From the NCBI GenBank assembly GCA_002633005.1, contig NMRA01000334.1, forward strand, positions 188,001-227,777: a stretch of DNA of 39,777 nucleotides. The letters are read 5' to 3'. Position 1 is the stretch's first letter. The number at the start of each line of letters is the position of its first letter. Below the pieces are notes generated by a model that saw only the letters and a program-made list of their open reading frames with translations, was not told the origin of the DNA and did no database searches. Position numbers and translations under genes: made by a program. Below are positions 11,801 through 22,109 of the stretch, in pieces. The stretch is from Phoronis australis (Eukaryota > Phoronida > Phoronidae).

Positions 11801-14735
11801 TATTTGGATAGCGATCTTCCATTGACTTTTTGTAGTAGTGGGAAAGAGAAATTCTTTAGTTCGTCATTGCTAGCATACGTAACAGGAGGCAGGTTTTGCT
11901 AAGTCAAAAAAAGACACAAGTGTGCTTCCAACTCGAGAGTTCAAATTTGACCTACAAAATCATGCGCACAAATTCTCCAGGGAAGCAGAAGATATGTTAC
12001 ATTGGCTGGGATGGCACCAGCAGAAAACTTGCATGATTGAGTTCAAAGCAACTTCTCCAAACGCAGTAGTTTGGGTTAAAAGCTGGTTTTTCTTGTCATT
12101 AGACGTCAGAAAGAACTTCAACTACGACAAAAATTCTTCAATTTGAAACAGTAATCGGACAGAGCCTTGCCCCAAATTCTAGAGATAGGCAACCGGTAAT
12201 TACCCACTCTGTAGACTGAAAACAAAATGCCCAAAATTTAAGAAATATGGCAAACGCCAAAATCACCCTTGTCCCAAATTGCAGAATCAAGAAAATTCAA
12301 TTTTGGCATGCGTGTCCCAAATTCTAGAGACGGTTCCAAATTGGAGAGTTTTTACTGTACTTTGCACAACCAGGGGACACGTGTGCAGCAGAAAATTTTA
12401 GCCTGTCGAAGTAAGAGATGTGCAGTTGCAATAACGCACTCAAATTTGAACACTGTGAGCTCCTATTAGCCAATCAGTGATTGTGCTTTACGGATGAAAA
12501 TTTTCTTAGATACAGGGAACTCTGATAAGTAAAACACATGATGCTAAATATGTTGCATATGTTGTGTGCAAATCAAATAGAATTCAAAGACTGAGATCAC
12601 TTTTTGCGAGAACACAAAATGGGCCATCATTGAGTAATTGACGAAATGGTGTCACTGTCTGTAGTAAGTATCATATACCCTAACATAATTACGCAACGAG
12701 ATATTACGTTAGGCTGTTGAAGTAGCAGACAATATTCCTTGTTCAGAATGACATCATTTTGACATTTTAAACGCAGACAAATAAAATTATATGCCAACAT
12801 TTAAAGTGCTAAATTGTCCCCTTGGTTACGTGAATCGGGAAAGTAAAACCTGCAAAATTTTTGAAAATGTGTCTGCATTTCTATTCCTATTCGTGGCTCC
12901 AAATCACGTCTCAGTAGTGGCTGACACATCATCACTAAATATCCAGGCAGGCCCACAGTGGTCACGAATGACTGGAGTTGTAACAAGCAGCCGTCTGTTA
13001 AATAAGTGAGTGTTTTTGATGTTTTTTACTGGATCCTAACACGCCAATTGGCAGGTCAAGTCGAACTGTGTTCCAGGCAGAATGGTCACGTGACACAGCC
13101 ACCCGAAAAAAGGGAAGCTTTTGCTGCAACTCGAGGTTGAATCCTGTAGGCATCCTTGATATTTGCCATTTTTGACACATTCTGAGAGGAGTGCGTGCAT
13201 TCCAACATAGATTGTTCGAGGGATTATTTAGGATTTCTTTCTGACAGCACTTCATGTCTCGAATACAGTACACTGCAGATAGGATGTTAAAATTGCAGCT
13301 ATAAGCCTGTCTCCTGTCACAAAAAACAACTTTTTAGACTACTTAACATAATTTCATGAAATTGGCCTTGAATTATTCCTTTACCAAAATTGATGCGATT
13401 TATGGGCTTGGAAAAAACAACAAAGGCTTGTCACAGCTTGAGACCAAGCAGAACAAGTTGACTTGTGACGGCGTGTCACATAATTCACAAAGCGTGGTCT
13501 TTAGCTGAAACTAACTGTCAATTCTTCTAAGACCAATAATTATTTCCATTCTGGCTAAGGAACAATCAAGGCCAATTTTATAGCCATCAGGGGTCTAAAT
13601 GAAAAGTCATTTTTTTCGATGGAATGCGCTTTAAACAAAAAGTCGATCATAACGAGGTGTTTGCCAAAACAATAGTATAAACCACTCATTGTTATCTGCT
13701 CGAGGTTAAGTCTTTGTTGTACCAGAACAGGAATGGATTACAAGACCCAGTCACAGTGGTGACATAATTGTTTGTGTCCTTTGCAATGTGGGAACACAAA
13801 CAAATATTTGGTCAGGTAAATGTAGGCAAGCAAGAGTATTTTCCTGTTGGAATTAAGTCATTCAAATAGAACAAAAACACAATGTTTCTCATATTAGCTA
13901 TTTGTTGTAAAATAATAAATGATAAATAAATGTTTTATATCAGCCCTGATACTACACTATCATTTTTTGCGTTCAAATGGTTACAGCCAGAATCCTGCTT
14001 AAATGATGTAAAATTAGACATTTCTGTACAAACGACAAAAATGAATTCTTGACGGTGTTCGTGGTGAAAACATAGCAACATACATGATCATGGAACCTTT
14101 TCGGGTAAAAAGCAAGAAACGAGGTCACTAAAATTTGAATTCTGATAGTTTTACTTCGTTTTCCCCTTTCAAAGAAATTTTACAAAAACAAAAACAATTC
14201 ACGCCAAATTATTTACATGTCATACCTCAGAGGGCAGTTGTCAACAAAACCACCTTGAGGTCAATCAAAAGAGCCACCTATTGAGCTGAGCGCACACTAT
14301 TTCTCAGCCCAAACAACCAAGTTCATATGCCAACAATAGGCTATTTCGAGCATTAATCTGCTCTCAGGAGCACAAAAATACTTAAGTATATACTGAATAC
14401 CAATTACGTATTAGTCAAACATTGTAAATCCTGTACGTGGTGATTTTCTCGGTCCGAATAGTATGGCAAATTCGCACAAATTCGTAACAGTTGGCAGCCA
14501 TGTCTGACCAATCTGAGCATCAATTTTGAGCATGGAGCCCAACAATAAGAGGAGGCATCAACCCTGCAACTGATGGCCACAACTGAAAATCTGACAAAAC
14601 CCAAAATGCTGTGATATGTATCTCCACACCCTCCATCCAAAACTGGGTCACGAACCGATTCACTGCGTACTCAGACAATACTGTCATATTGAGTGGCATC
14701 AAGGAACTAAATATAAAAACTAAACAAATACTCAC
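11801..14735. other. LRRN 3' flank and IMMP2L intron, no gene seen
   Basis: This is AT-rich and contains no convincing exon. The nearest AATAAA downstream of the LRRN stop that I noticed is at 12780, so the 3' UTR could be long, but this is weak. An imperfect direct repeat (CCCAAATTCTAGAGA) occurs at 12171 and 12316. A stretch at 13435-13495 (GAGACCAAGC and TTGTGACGGCGTGTCA) resembles sequence at 28925 and 38325 and is part of a dispersed repeat. I looked for IMMP2L exons encoding the Lys-Arg catalytic region here and saw none. Confidence 0.45.
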
Positions 14736-14839
14736 GACAAAGAAACAATCTCGCCCTTCTTAAACTCGTATTTCCTGGCAGCCCATTTGTTCAGGAGCAC
14801 GTAATCTGCAGATGCGTCATTTTCTGGGTTCAAACATGG
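14736..14839 (-). CDS. IMMP2L: IMMP2L coding exon (substrate-binding strand region after the catalytic Ser)
   Basis: This is a 104-nt exon on the minus strand, with acceptor TTTATGTTTCAG just above 14839 and donor GTGAGT at 14735-14730. It enters in phase 0 and leaves in phase 2. It encodes PCLNPENDASADYVLLNKWA followed by ARKYEFKKGEIVSLS. This matches the IMMP2L segment that directly follows the GASMQ motif (a proline, a DVVLLNHW-like strand, then RGDIVSL). It joins in frame to the exon at 16212-16319. IMMP2L is a serine peptidase of the S26 family in the mitochondrial inner membrane that removes sorting signals from intermembrane-space proteins. The downstream exons with the catalytic Lys were not found in this window. 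Confidence 0.9.
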
Positions 14840-15119
14840 CTGAAACATAAATGAGCATCATCTCGCTGAAATCAGCACAAAAAAATCCCACATTGAGGCT
14901 ACTTTGCAAACACAGAGAAATTGTGTTAATTCTGTTTCTATTTCAAATTTTATTAAATAACAAATTCTGTTTTCTCACATGAACTGCAATGTGTTACGAC
15001 ACAGCTAGTTGATAGCATCAAGTACGTAATTTTTATATTACATGAGCGAATCACAAAGTAGTGCAAAGCAGAAATCCATACGCCTTACATTTTATGGTCT
15101 GCAAAGCACTAAAACCAAC

Positions 15120-15245
15120 AACCAAACAATGACAGAATTACGTGAAGGAGACAAGGTTATGACTGACAAATCGGGTGTCACAAGTGTAATTAAAAAAGGG
15201 CATTCAGTGTACACTGTAAAAATAGATGGGAGATTTTTCTTTTAA
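15120..15245 (+). pseudogene. possible Gypsy-type pol C-terminal remnant
   Basis: A short open frame ends with MTELREGDKVMTDKSG, then VIKKGHSVYTVKIDGRFFF and a stop. This has the look of the C-terminal tail of Ty3/Gypsy integrases (a GDKV motif, then a VIKK..SY.V..DGR strand pair). No integrase core or reverse transcriptase was found next to it. The match is by eye only and the stretch is short, so it could be chance. Confidence 0.25.
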
Positions 15246-15633
15246 CAATCACAAAGCCAACTAACAAAATTAGCTGAAAGTGAAAAATGGCTTTACAACA
15301 ACCGGCGGGATAAGCCAGTTCGTCAACTGAGACCGTAACAAAGTCATTGAAGCACAAAAACTAAAGCTACCCAGAGTACCAGAAGACAACACATCTTCGG
15401 CAGCGAATTCCATATTCATGTTCACTCTAATGGACATAAACCGCAACTCAGGAAACCACATGGTGCGACTGACTAGCTGTGATGTCTCAAGGTTAATTCA
15501 CTGCTCATGCACGGGAAAGCCCTGCCAACTGGGTTATTTATAAAAGATTTGTTATTATTAAGTTTTAATGTTACAACTTCAAAGAGTATTTATCTGACTT
15601 GAATTTTTGTTACAGAAGCTAAATGCAATTTAC

Positions 15634-15699
15634 AATTGTTAAGTTTTAAAGAAAATTATTAAAAAATTTTTTAATAATTTTCTTTAAAACTTAACAATT
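15634..15699. repeat. perfect 66-bp palindrome inside IMMP2L intron
   Basis: The left arm 15634-15666 and right arm 15667-15699 are exact reverse complements with no spacer; the centre is A6/T6. The arms are 33 bases long, begin AATTGTTAAG, and would form a long hairpin. Outside the arms the symmetry stops at once. Confidence 0.95.
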
Positions 15700-16211
15700 T
15701 GATGTAACTAGGTTTACTATACATTGCACAAGCGTGTTTTTACGAAAGTTGCGTCATGTGGTTGAAAGTTTTAGACATATCAAATTTTTTCAGCAAAAAG
15801 TTTGTTTTTACGTTCACGTGGGGAAACAAAAGCCATGGAATTTTGGCAAAATTTCCAAGAGGTTTTGCCCATGCCATAAGCCTGAGGCTCTTGTAGGATT
15901 CTCTATTTACTATTTCAAAGTGTTAAATAAACTGAACAGAGATAGAACAGCGTCACCTTCAGACAGAGTGAATAACAACTTGATGCCTGCTGCAAACTGA
16001 TGATCAACCAATTTGTGGATGATTGATTACCAAATTTGATGAATTCTATTCTTAGTTTTTGTAATTAAAGACCATATTGTGGGATATGCTACTGAAATAC
16101 ATAAATTCCATTGGAAATCTCTAATTCCATGTAAGATTTTGGGAATTCAAACAGTATTCTGTTATCATGGAAAGCGGGATCTCTACAGGAGTCAATCACT
16201 CTATCACTTAC

Positions 16212-16319
16212 TTGCATGGAGGCGCCCTCTACCTTGGCGATGTAGCCACAAACATCTAACAAAGTCACCGTGACTGGGACAACTACGGTCGCTGTGCCAA
16301 GAACCACACGCAATGTCAT
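16212..16319 (-). CDS. IMMP2L: IMMP2L coding exon with transmembrane segment and catalytic Ser
   Basis: The minus-strand exon runs from 16320 (acceptor TTATTTCAG, then C and ATG at 16319-16317) to 16212 (donor CAA|GTAAGT). It encodes 36 residues: MTLRVVLGTATVVVPVTVTL, then LDVCGYIAKVEGASMQ. The hydrophobic stretch VVVPVTVTLLD is the inner-membrane anchor, and EGASMQ is the S26 signal-peptidase serine motif, with Ser of SM as the nucleophile. The order VPVAVTFLD...VARVEGASMQ in vertebrate IMMP2L matches closely. Vertebrate proteins have about nine more N-terminal residues. Either translation starts at 16319 or an upstream exon, not identified, adds a few codons; the base before the ATG leaves both options open. 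Confidence 0.9.
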
Positions 16320-16322
16320 GCT
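16320..16322 (-). promoter_or_regulatory. IMMP2L splice acceptor abutting tandem repeat
   Basis: Positions 16322-16321 read AG on the minus strand and 16320 is the first exon base. The pyrimidine tract and likely branch region of this acceptor lie inside the first 33-bp unit of the adjacent tandem array. Confidence 0.85.
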
Positions 16323-16521
16323 GAAATAACAACCATGTAATTACAATTTAGCATGGAAATACCAACCATGTAATTACAATTTAGCATGAAAATAACAACC
16401 ATGTAATTACAATTTAGCATGGAAATACCAACCATGTAATTACAATTTAGCATGAAAATAACAACCATGTAATTACAATTTAGCATGAAAATAACAACCA
16501 ATGTGATTACAATTTAGCATG
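16323..16521. repeat. six-copy 33-bp tandem repeat
   Basis: There are units at 16323, 16356, 16389, 16422, 16455 and 16488 (the last 34 bp), then a partial seventh. Each unit contains CCATGTAATTACAATTTAGC and differs mainly at its start (GAAATAAC, GAAATACC or AAAATAAC). The first four units partly alternate between these starts, hinting at duplication of 66-bp pairs. On the + strand the array starts one base after the AG of the IMMP2L acceptor. On the minus strand the array is an in-frame 11-residue repeat, but this is almost certainly not translated. Confidence 0.97.
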
Positions 16522-16801
16522 GAAATACAACTTTGGTAATTCTCTCCATATTCAGCACACATTATAGGGTGACGAAGAGAAATTCTATTGTCAAATTTCT
16601 CCACAAAATCAAATATTATTAAATTTTAGGTGATTGCTAGCATGGTTTGTACTGTGTAAATATGATAAAACAACTTTTGATTACCTTAAATTTCCATTAT
16701 TTGCAGTAATATAATCAGCCTTTGAAAAATGGAAAAGTATAATTTTGGCAATTATTCTTGAGTGAAATAAATGGAAAATTACCGCACTGTGGTGGTAAAT
16801 A

Positions 16802-16960
16802 CAGTGGCGGATTTAGGGGGGGGGGGCAAAGGGGCCATAGCCCCACCTTAAAATTCTCCCAGATACCATTTGGCAGTTTGGGGTGTGAATTGCTGAATAG
16901 CACATGCGCGCACCCAGAGGGGCTCGGGGGGCGAATGCACAGTGAACAGGCCTTGAACAA
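16802..16960 (+). mobile_element. DNA transposon or MITE terminus (CAGTGGCGGATTTAG type)
   Basis: Begins CAGTGGCGGATTTAG, followed by a long G run, GGCCATAGCCCC, and later CACCCAGAGGGGCTCGGGGG. This kind of G-rich terminus is common at ends of hAT-like DNA transposons in invertebrate genomes. The G-rich block resembles 19594-19640. The matching inverted terminus was not found, so the right border is arbitrary. Confidence 0.5.
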
Positions 16961-18950
16961 AACCCGTAAAATAAATTATTGAACGGTGTTAGAAAAAATG
17001 GCGTTCTACCGTTATTCTGCTGCTAAAGTTGTGGAACGATCTTTAGTGACGGCTTTCAGCGCCATGACATATTGCGTCACCTATTGGCCAGTTTCTTTTT
17101 TCGCCGATTCTTCAATCAACTGTTCTTCTTTCACGAGGTTGCGTACATGGCACAACAAATTATCGGAACTGGTTTCACTTCATTATAAGTTTTTAGAATT
17201 TTGATATCGAAAAACCGAATTTCAGAAGAAATTTTGATGCTGACAAGCTATCATTATCTCCCGAGAGATGTCGCAGAAATTTAGGAAATAGCACGTGCGC
17301 GTGACACGACCGTACTGTTTTCAAAACGACAACCTACTTTTCGTTGTTAGAAAAGGCGGAGAGTAACGCAAGAAAATGACGTTTATTGCATTGTTTTTCA
17401 CTTAAAACGGCTGTAACGAACAAGGTGAGTGTCTATTGATTCCCAGATTTTGCATTCACCCCGCCTTTAGCTTTACATGTTGAAACAAGTTTCACGGCGA
17501 GGTGACGAGCAGAACTACCCTGGCTGTGTGCAATTTTGGGATCTACGAAAGAAAAACAGAGTGAACCAGCACTGGTCGGATGTAGCGGTCCCTGATCACG
17601 AGAACCAGTTTCATCCACTAAGTAACGGGCCCGTTATTTCGTGGCTGCCTGGTTCCCTAAATCTGGGACCGCTATATCCCACCAGTGGCACTGGCAGTGG
17701 CAGTGCCCAGTGTGCCTAGCTGTATTTTGACGATAGTCTTCATACAGCAACTGGCTGGCAAGGACTAGGCCTAGTCATAGAAGCTGTGCCTCGAACAAGG
17801 TAATTTTCGAGATCCTAGGACATAGTTGACGTACAGGAAAAGACATCCGCGATATTGGTTACCTTATAAAACATGTGACTATTTACTTGAAGAGAATAAT
17901 CAAAACAAGGTCGGCGCCGACATGTTGAATTGTGAGACCCCTGGTGTCAGAAAACTAAATCAAATACTGGAAAATATTCTGGTATACGCAGTTCGGATAA
18001 AACTGACGATTCCTCTACAGATTGAGAGAAATACCCCTCCGGTCGGTGTCACGGTAAATAATTAAGTTTTCTTGGTAAAATAGTAAAATAGAGCTCCCCG
18101 AAAAATGTCTTTATGACAAACAACACAGTTAAGTAAATGAGTCTTGTATATAAATGATTGACTTTCGAAGAGCAAATTGAACTTTTGAGTTGCAGTGAAA
18201 TCGCATGCATTGATGAAGCTATCTCTCTCAAGGAACCTCTCTTAATCAGGGCAAGGGATAACGGAGTTGCCTATCTCTCGATTTTTCGTCCTTCTACATG
18301 AAATCACCCAGTAGGGTGTGGGGTCACAGTCAGAAATCGATGAGAATTTACTGAGACGTTTACCCTGCAAAAGCTTCACTGAATTAGCTGTGTGTTAGAT
18401 CGGACAGCCATGCACACTGCGTCCTACATGCGCGCACCCAGGCGAAGTGGCCAAAAAGGTCCACCTCAGAGAAACGCAAACTCCTAAAATATCCTAGAAA
18501 AGGAGATAAAAGTCCAGTAAATTCGGCGAATGCCTGATTCATAGCTCTGAACGTACCCCGGCTGTGAATCTTCGGAGGTCCGCACTCTCAAAAATTCGAG
18601 TTACCCCCTCTTTTTTAGGGTGTGTGCGCGCACGTCCTGTTAATCCATACTACCATTTTTAGTACAATGCAAAGCTTAATTTTGAAGTTAGAAGCCTGTG
18701 AAATCTGAAAAAATCACAGTTTTGCAAAGACAAAAATGGGCGTGGCACCTAATATTTTAAAGGGCCATGATATCTCGTACTCCGGCCGCCCTTTGACGCA
18801 AATAATCAAATGCATCTCTTTTTCTCTTTTGTAATATCATATAACCTTTTATGTCAAGGAAGGGGCGTTATAGTGGAATGCGAGTGACCCGATGATGGAA
18901 TGCGATAAACAGACTAAATTGCAATATTGAAAGTGGTTCTCTGTCACTGC
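16961..18950. other. repeat-derived non-coding stretch
   Basis: No gene is recognised. The part at 16998-17165 resembles 24415-24545, which lies inside a transposon, so it is probably transposon-derived. Two donor-like sites (AACAAG|GTGAGT at 17423 and AACAAG|GTAATT near 17798) follow similar CGAACAAG strings and could end non-coding first exons, but nothing downstream supports this. A further G/C-rich fragment with GCGCGCACCCAGG is at 18428. Upstream IMMP2L exons, if any, should lie here or farther right on the minus strand. Confidence 0.35.
16998..17165 (-). pseudogene. decayed transposon-related sequence shared with 24415-24545
   Basis: About 150 bases are alignable to 24415-24545. Shared strings include ACCTATTGGCCAGTTTCTTT and TCTTCAATCAACTG-like boxes. 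On the minus strand one frame reads VRNLVKEEQLIEESAKKETG, and the other copy has a similar DQLIEELGKKK; stops follow in both. This may be a remnant of a transposon protein, with no assignable family. Confidence 0.35.
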
Positions 18951-18954
18951 AACA

Positions 18955-21900
18955 GAATCATGCGTGCATGTCTTAGACTATAAACCATGTGAACTTATTC
19001 TGTTGGGACACCTATGTAGTCAAGTGGCCCAGGCAAGTCTCACGCCTTGTCAAATTTTGCGATTGTCAAATAATAATCGGCGTACATTACATGTACTACA
19101 CTTCTTCCTTTCCCTTATATTATGACGGGCAATCATTGAATAGTTGCTGAACACATACATTACTTCGGTTAATATCTCGTTTTCAGACGTGTTCTTTAGC
19201 AAATTACACAACTCCGATACAATTAATTTGGTCATCTGTCTCAGAAAGTATCACATCACCAAAAAGTCAGAAATGCTTCTTCCTCAATGGAGATGTTCAA
19301 GGTGTTTTTATTTAAAAATATATTCAAATGGGAATAAATCTCTATTACAGAAATTGTGAATGTGACAAAGTTAACAATAGATGGTCCTGTCGGGCTTTTT
19401 TGTTTTCTTGAGTGCTCGCGAGTTCCAATTTTATTGTCAGGTCTCTACATGCGCGTGCCTTACGAACCCGAGATTTCATGGGACTGGCCGAAAGAGTTTG
19501 CATTGTGAATTTCCGGTTGTCTGCTCGACCGTGTTTGGAACAAATGTCGTAGTTATCATTTCATGGCTTCATTTCCATTTTGTCATGCTCTCACCCAGGG
19601 GGGCGGGGGAGGGGCTCGGGGGCTCGAACGAGCCCCCCAATTGGCAAAGTGGGCAAAACGTCTGCCCCCGAGAGACAAAAAGTCCGAGAAAATGGGACAA
19701 AAGCCCACAAAACGCGCAATTCACAGAGGTGTTCCCGTTTTATTTTTTAGTCCGCCCGTCCTTTTGTTAGCCAATGGTCCACAACGTCAGGAATTCGAGC
19801 CCCTATATCGAACGCTGGGTGCACGCATGTTTATCATCTTTGTTCTTAATTGAATCATCACCAAGCCAGGCTCCTGAGGTACGGTGACAGACAACCAGCG
19901 ATTTCTCAGCAAAATTATCCTACCAACCCGTCAATAACACAGGTCATTCTTTACACGGTGCACCCACCGGCTGTAGGCCTGGCGTTATATGTATGCCGGG
20001 AATAGTCTGGCCTCATTTTAGCTGAGTCCAGTCTTAGAGCCACTATTAGGAGTTTTGAACATTTTTGGGTGTTAAAATCGTGTTCCACTATTTTAGGGAA
20101 AGAAATGAAATTTGGTTTCTGAGTGTTTTTGCTGTCTGCATTCATAAATGAAAATTTAGGCACTGCTAACAGGTGCGTTTACGAAACTTTCTAAATACTA
20201 CCGGTTCTCCTGCAATTATTTACGTAGATAAGTATATGTGCGTGTGCGCGTGTGTATGTATACATTATTACTATTTTCTCTTGTTTCTACAAAAATTCAT
20301 TTGCGCAGTGTTTAAATGTTGTCCGGTTGTAATGTTAATTCGATTTTTGAACAGTTATGTTATGCAATTATCTAAACCCGTGAAACTAAATTAAAAATAT
20401 TAAAAGTTTACTTTGTAAAAGAATCAAATCCAATACTTTCTGTTACCGACAGTGTACAGTGCACGTTGTACTTGTGAATTGTCCCGCTCTTGATGAATTG
20501 TGCCACTTTTTGAAACTTTCCCACCATCCCACCACACCATCAAAATGTCCTGCTTTTTAAAGCATGGCGAAATTGACATATTATGGTATAGTGCTGTAAT
20601 TTTCCATGCGACATAGCCTTATGTTTCCATTTCATTGAAAATAAAAAGAAACAGGACGTTTCATTATTTTTACGGCGTCTGCAATTTCACTCATGTATTT
20701 TGCAGATGTCTCATTTTTTGGAAGGATGTCACGCTTTTCAAGCCATTTAACCCATTTTTCATTCTCGAATTTTGACAACTATGCAACGATGTTTCTTGTT
20801 ATGGATATTGTTACTTTACAGAGAACACCTTCTTGAACAATATAACAATCGTAAAAAGTGTTCAAATTTCTCTCGTTTACCATAACACACATTTCATGTA
20901 TCAGTATTACTGAGATTCCAGGTTTCAACAAAAAAAAAACGAAACCACAGAAATCACGTTTTAAAGCATGGTTTCAGTTGATAACGACACAGAAGCCTAG
21001 ACTGAATCAACAATAGATCGGCAGCTGTACGTTGCAGAATTCACGTTGCAGTGTTGCAGATTAGGAGTTTGAATAAATTGAACTAGGAACCTGGAAACAT
21101 GCTCCAGTTCTGAGGTTCCAGATTACAAGAGAATAATTTCATGGAAACAACTTTAAGAATCATGGCTTGCGGTTCCCAATTTAGTAGATCATAGGATGAA
21201 ATAACAATACACGGTGTTACAAGACCGTGGGGATGTCAAAATTATACAAAAATCGTCTAGATGTCGTCCAGGCAACGCGTTATCACAGAATACATTTTCT
21301 GGAAAGAGTTGGCTCTAGGTTTAATATTACTGAACCGCAACCTGTTCTCGGGTAACTTGTACCAGTAATCGTAGTGTGGACGCAAATGTGCAGACATGGC
21401 GGAACGTACATGTAATTACCACCTGTGCACATAAAGGTGTCTAAACATTTTTACATCATACTTGTGGCAAGGTGTAGGGTGTATATTGTGGACACTCGGT
21501 TTAACGGGGCAAGTTACTCTAATAAAAATTGTTCTAGCGTAACTCAACGTGTGGACACGACATTTGATCTCACGACTAATTCCGTTTATAATTCAAGCAC
21601 AGATTTTTATTTTTTTGTTCTCAATCGAAAAGTGGATAAAGATTATGAGTAAATCCAAGTTTACAAAAACAGTAAGTGGTAATGTTTGTGAATACTAATT
21701 TATTTAGCATTTTGATTATTCGTAATGGCTGAATAATCATCAGTTGACCAGCATTTACCATGAGAACCTTATCGTTTCATGTTAAAATGAATTATTTAGC
21801 ACGAATTAAAATAATTCATTTGGTTCTGTATGATATGAGTCGCGAAGATTCGTTACCAGTTAGTACATCGTAACCCCAAGGGAATGCAGAGCGACGCAAA

Positions 21901-21985
21901 AGAAGCAAAACATATACACGATAAGTGATTTGATTACTGCCGGAAGTTCCAAATTGTGCCTTTGGTCGTTTTTTTTAGTTCACAA
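18955..21985 (+). repeat. local duplication copy A
   Basis: The left part (about 18955-20915) aligns with copy B (about 23795-26335). Examples are TTCTGTTGGGACACCTA, GAGGTACGGTGACAG and TCTTAGAGCCACTATTAGGA. The right part (about 20920-21985) aligns instead with copy D (32220-32345 and 35165-35560), through AGTTGATAACGACAC, TAGATCGGCAG and ATGAGTCGCGA. Copy A therefore joins two segments that are separate in B/C and D. Short open frames in it are not conserved between copies. Confidence 0.75.
19587..19833. mobile_element. 247-bp G/C-rich insertion in copy A with TCAT direct repeats
   Basis: Copy B reads straight from CATTTTGTCAT into CTTTGTTC. In copy A these two strings are separated by 247 bases flanked by TCAT on both sides (19583-19586 and 19834-19837). 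The insert contains CACCCAGGGGGGCGGGGG and a palindromic GGGGGCTCG..CGAGCCCCC block. It resembles the G-rich terminus at 16915-16935. It has no coding capacity. Confidence 0.7.
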
Positions 21986-22109
21986 TTTGTGTAATATCTG
22001 CCATCCAAGCCCTCTACTGGCTGGATACGTAGACGTAACTTTTCATGAATTGGTTTTATTCGGCTTTAGAAGACTATCACTGCATTGTAATGAAAAGTTT
22101 ATCCGTCTA

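Larger units (their letters stand above)
14840..16211 (-). other. IMMP2L: IMMP2L intron
   Basis: This 1372-bp intron lies between the two recognised IMMP2L exons, with minus-strand donor GTAAGT at 16211-16206 and an acceptor ending at 14840. It holds a perfect 66-bp palindrome (15634-15699) and a possible retroelement integrase remnant (15120-15245, + strand). Nothing else is recognisable. Confidence 0.85.

Noticed and set aside
12998-13273. Minus-strand frame ending in DLPIGVLGSSKKHQ
   Set aside because: No recognisable domain and no splice support; it does not resemble IMMP2L.
14404-14735. Minus-strand frames directly downstream of the IMMP2L exon
   Set aside because: Checked as the next IMMP2L exon; they lack the expected Lys-Arg catalytic segment and LEGD-like motif.
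16316-16501. Minus-strand frame with an 11-residue repeat (MVVIFMLNCNY)
   Set aside because: It is the 33-bp tandem array in the intron next to the IMMP2L acceptor; a unit length divisible by three keeps the frame open by itself.
16794-18060. Possible 1.25-kb element bounded by identical 8-mers GGTAAATA before CAGTGGCGG and at 18053
   Set aside because: The right end (CGGTCGGTGTCAC) is not the inverted form of the left end, and an 8-mer match within this distance is plausible by chance.
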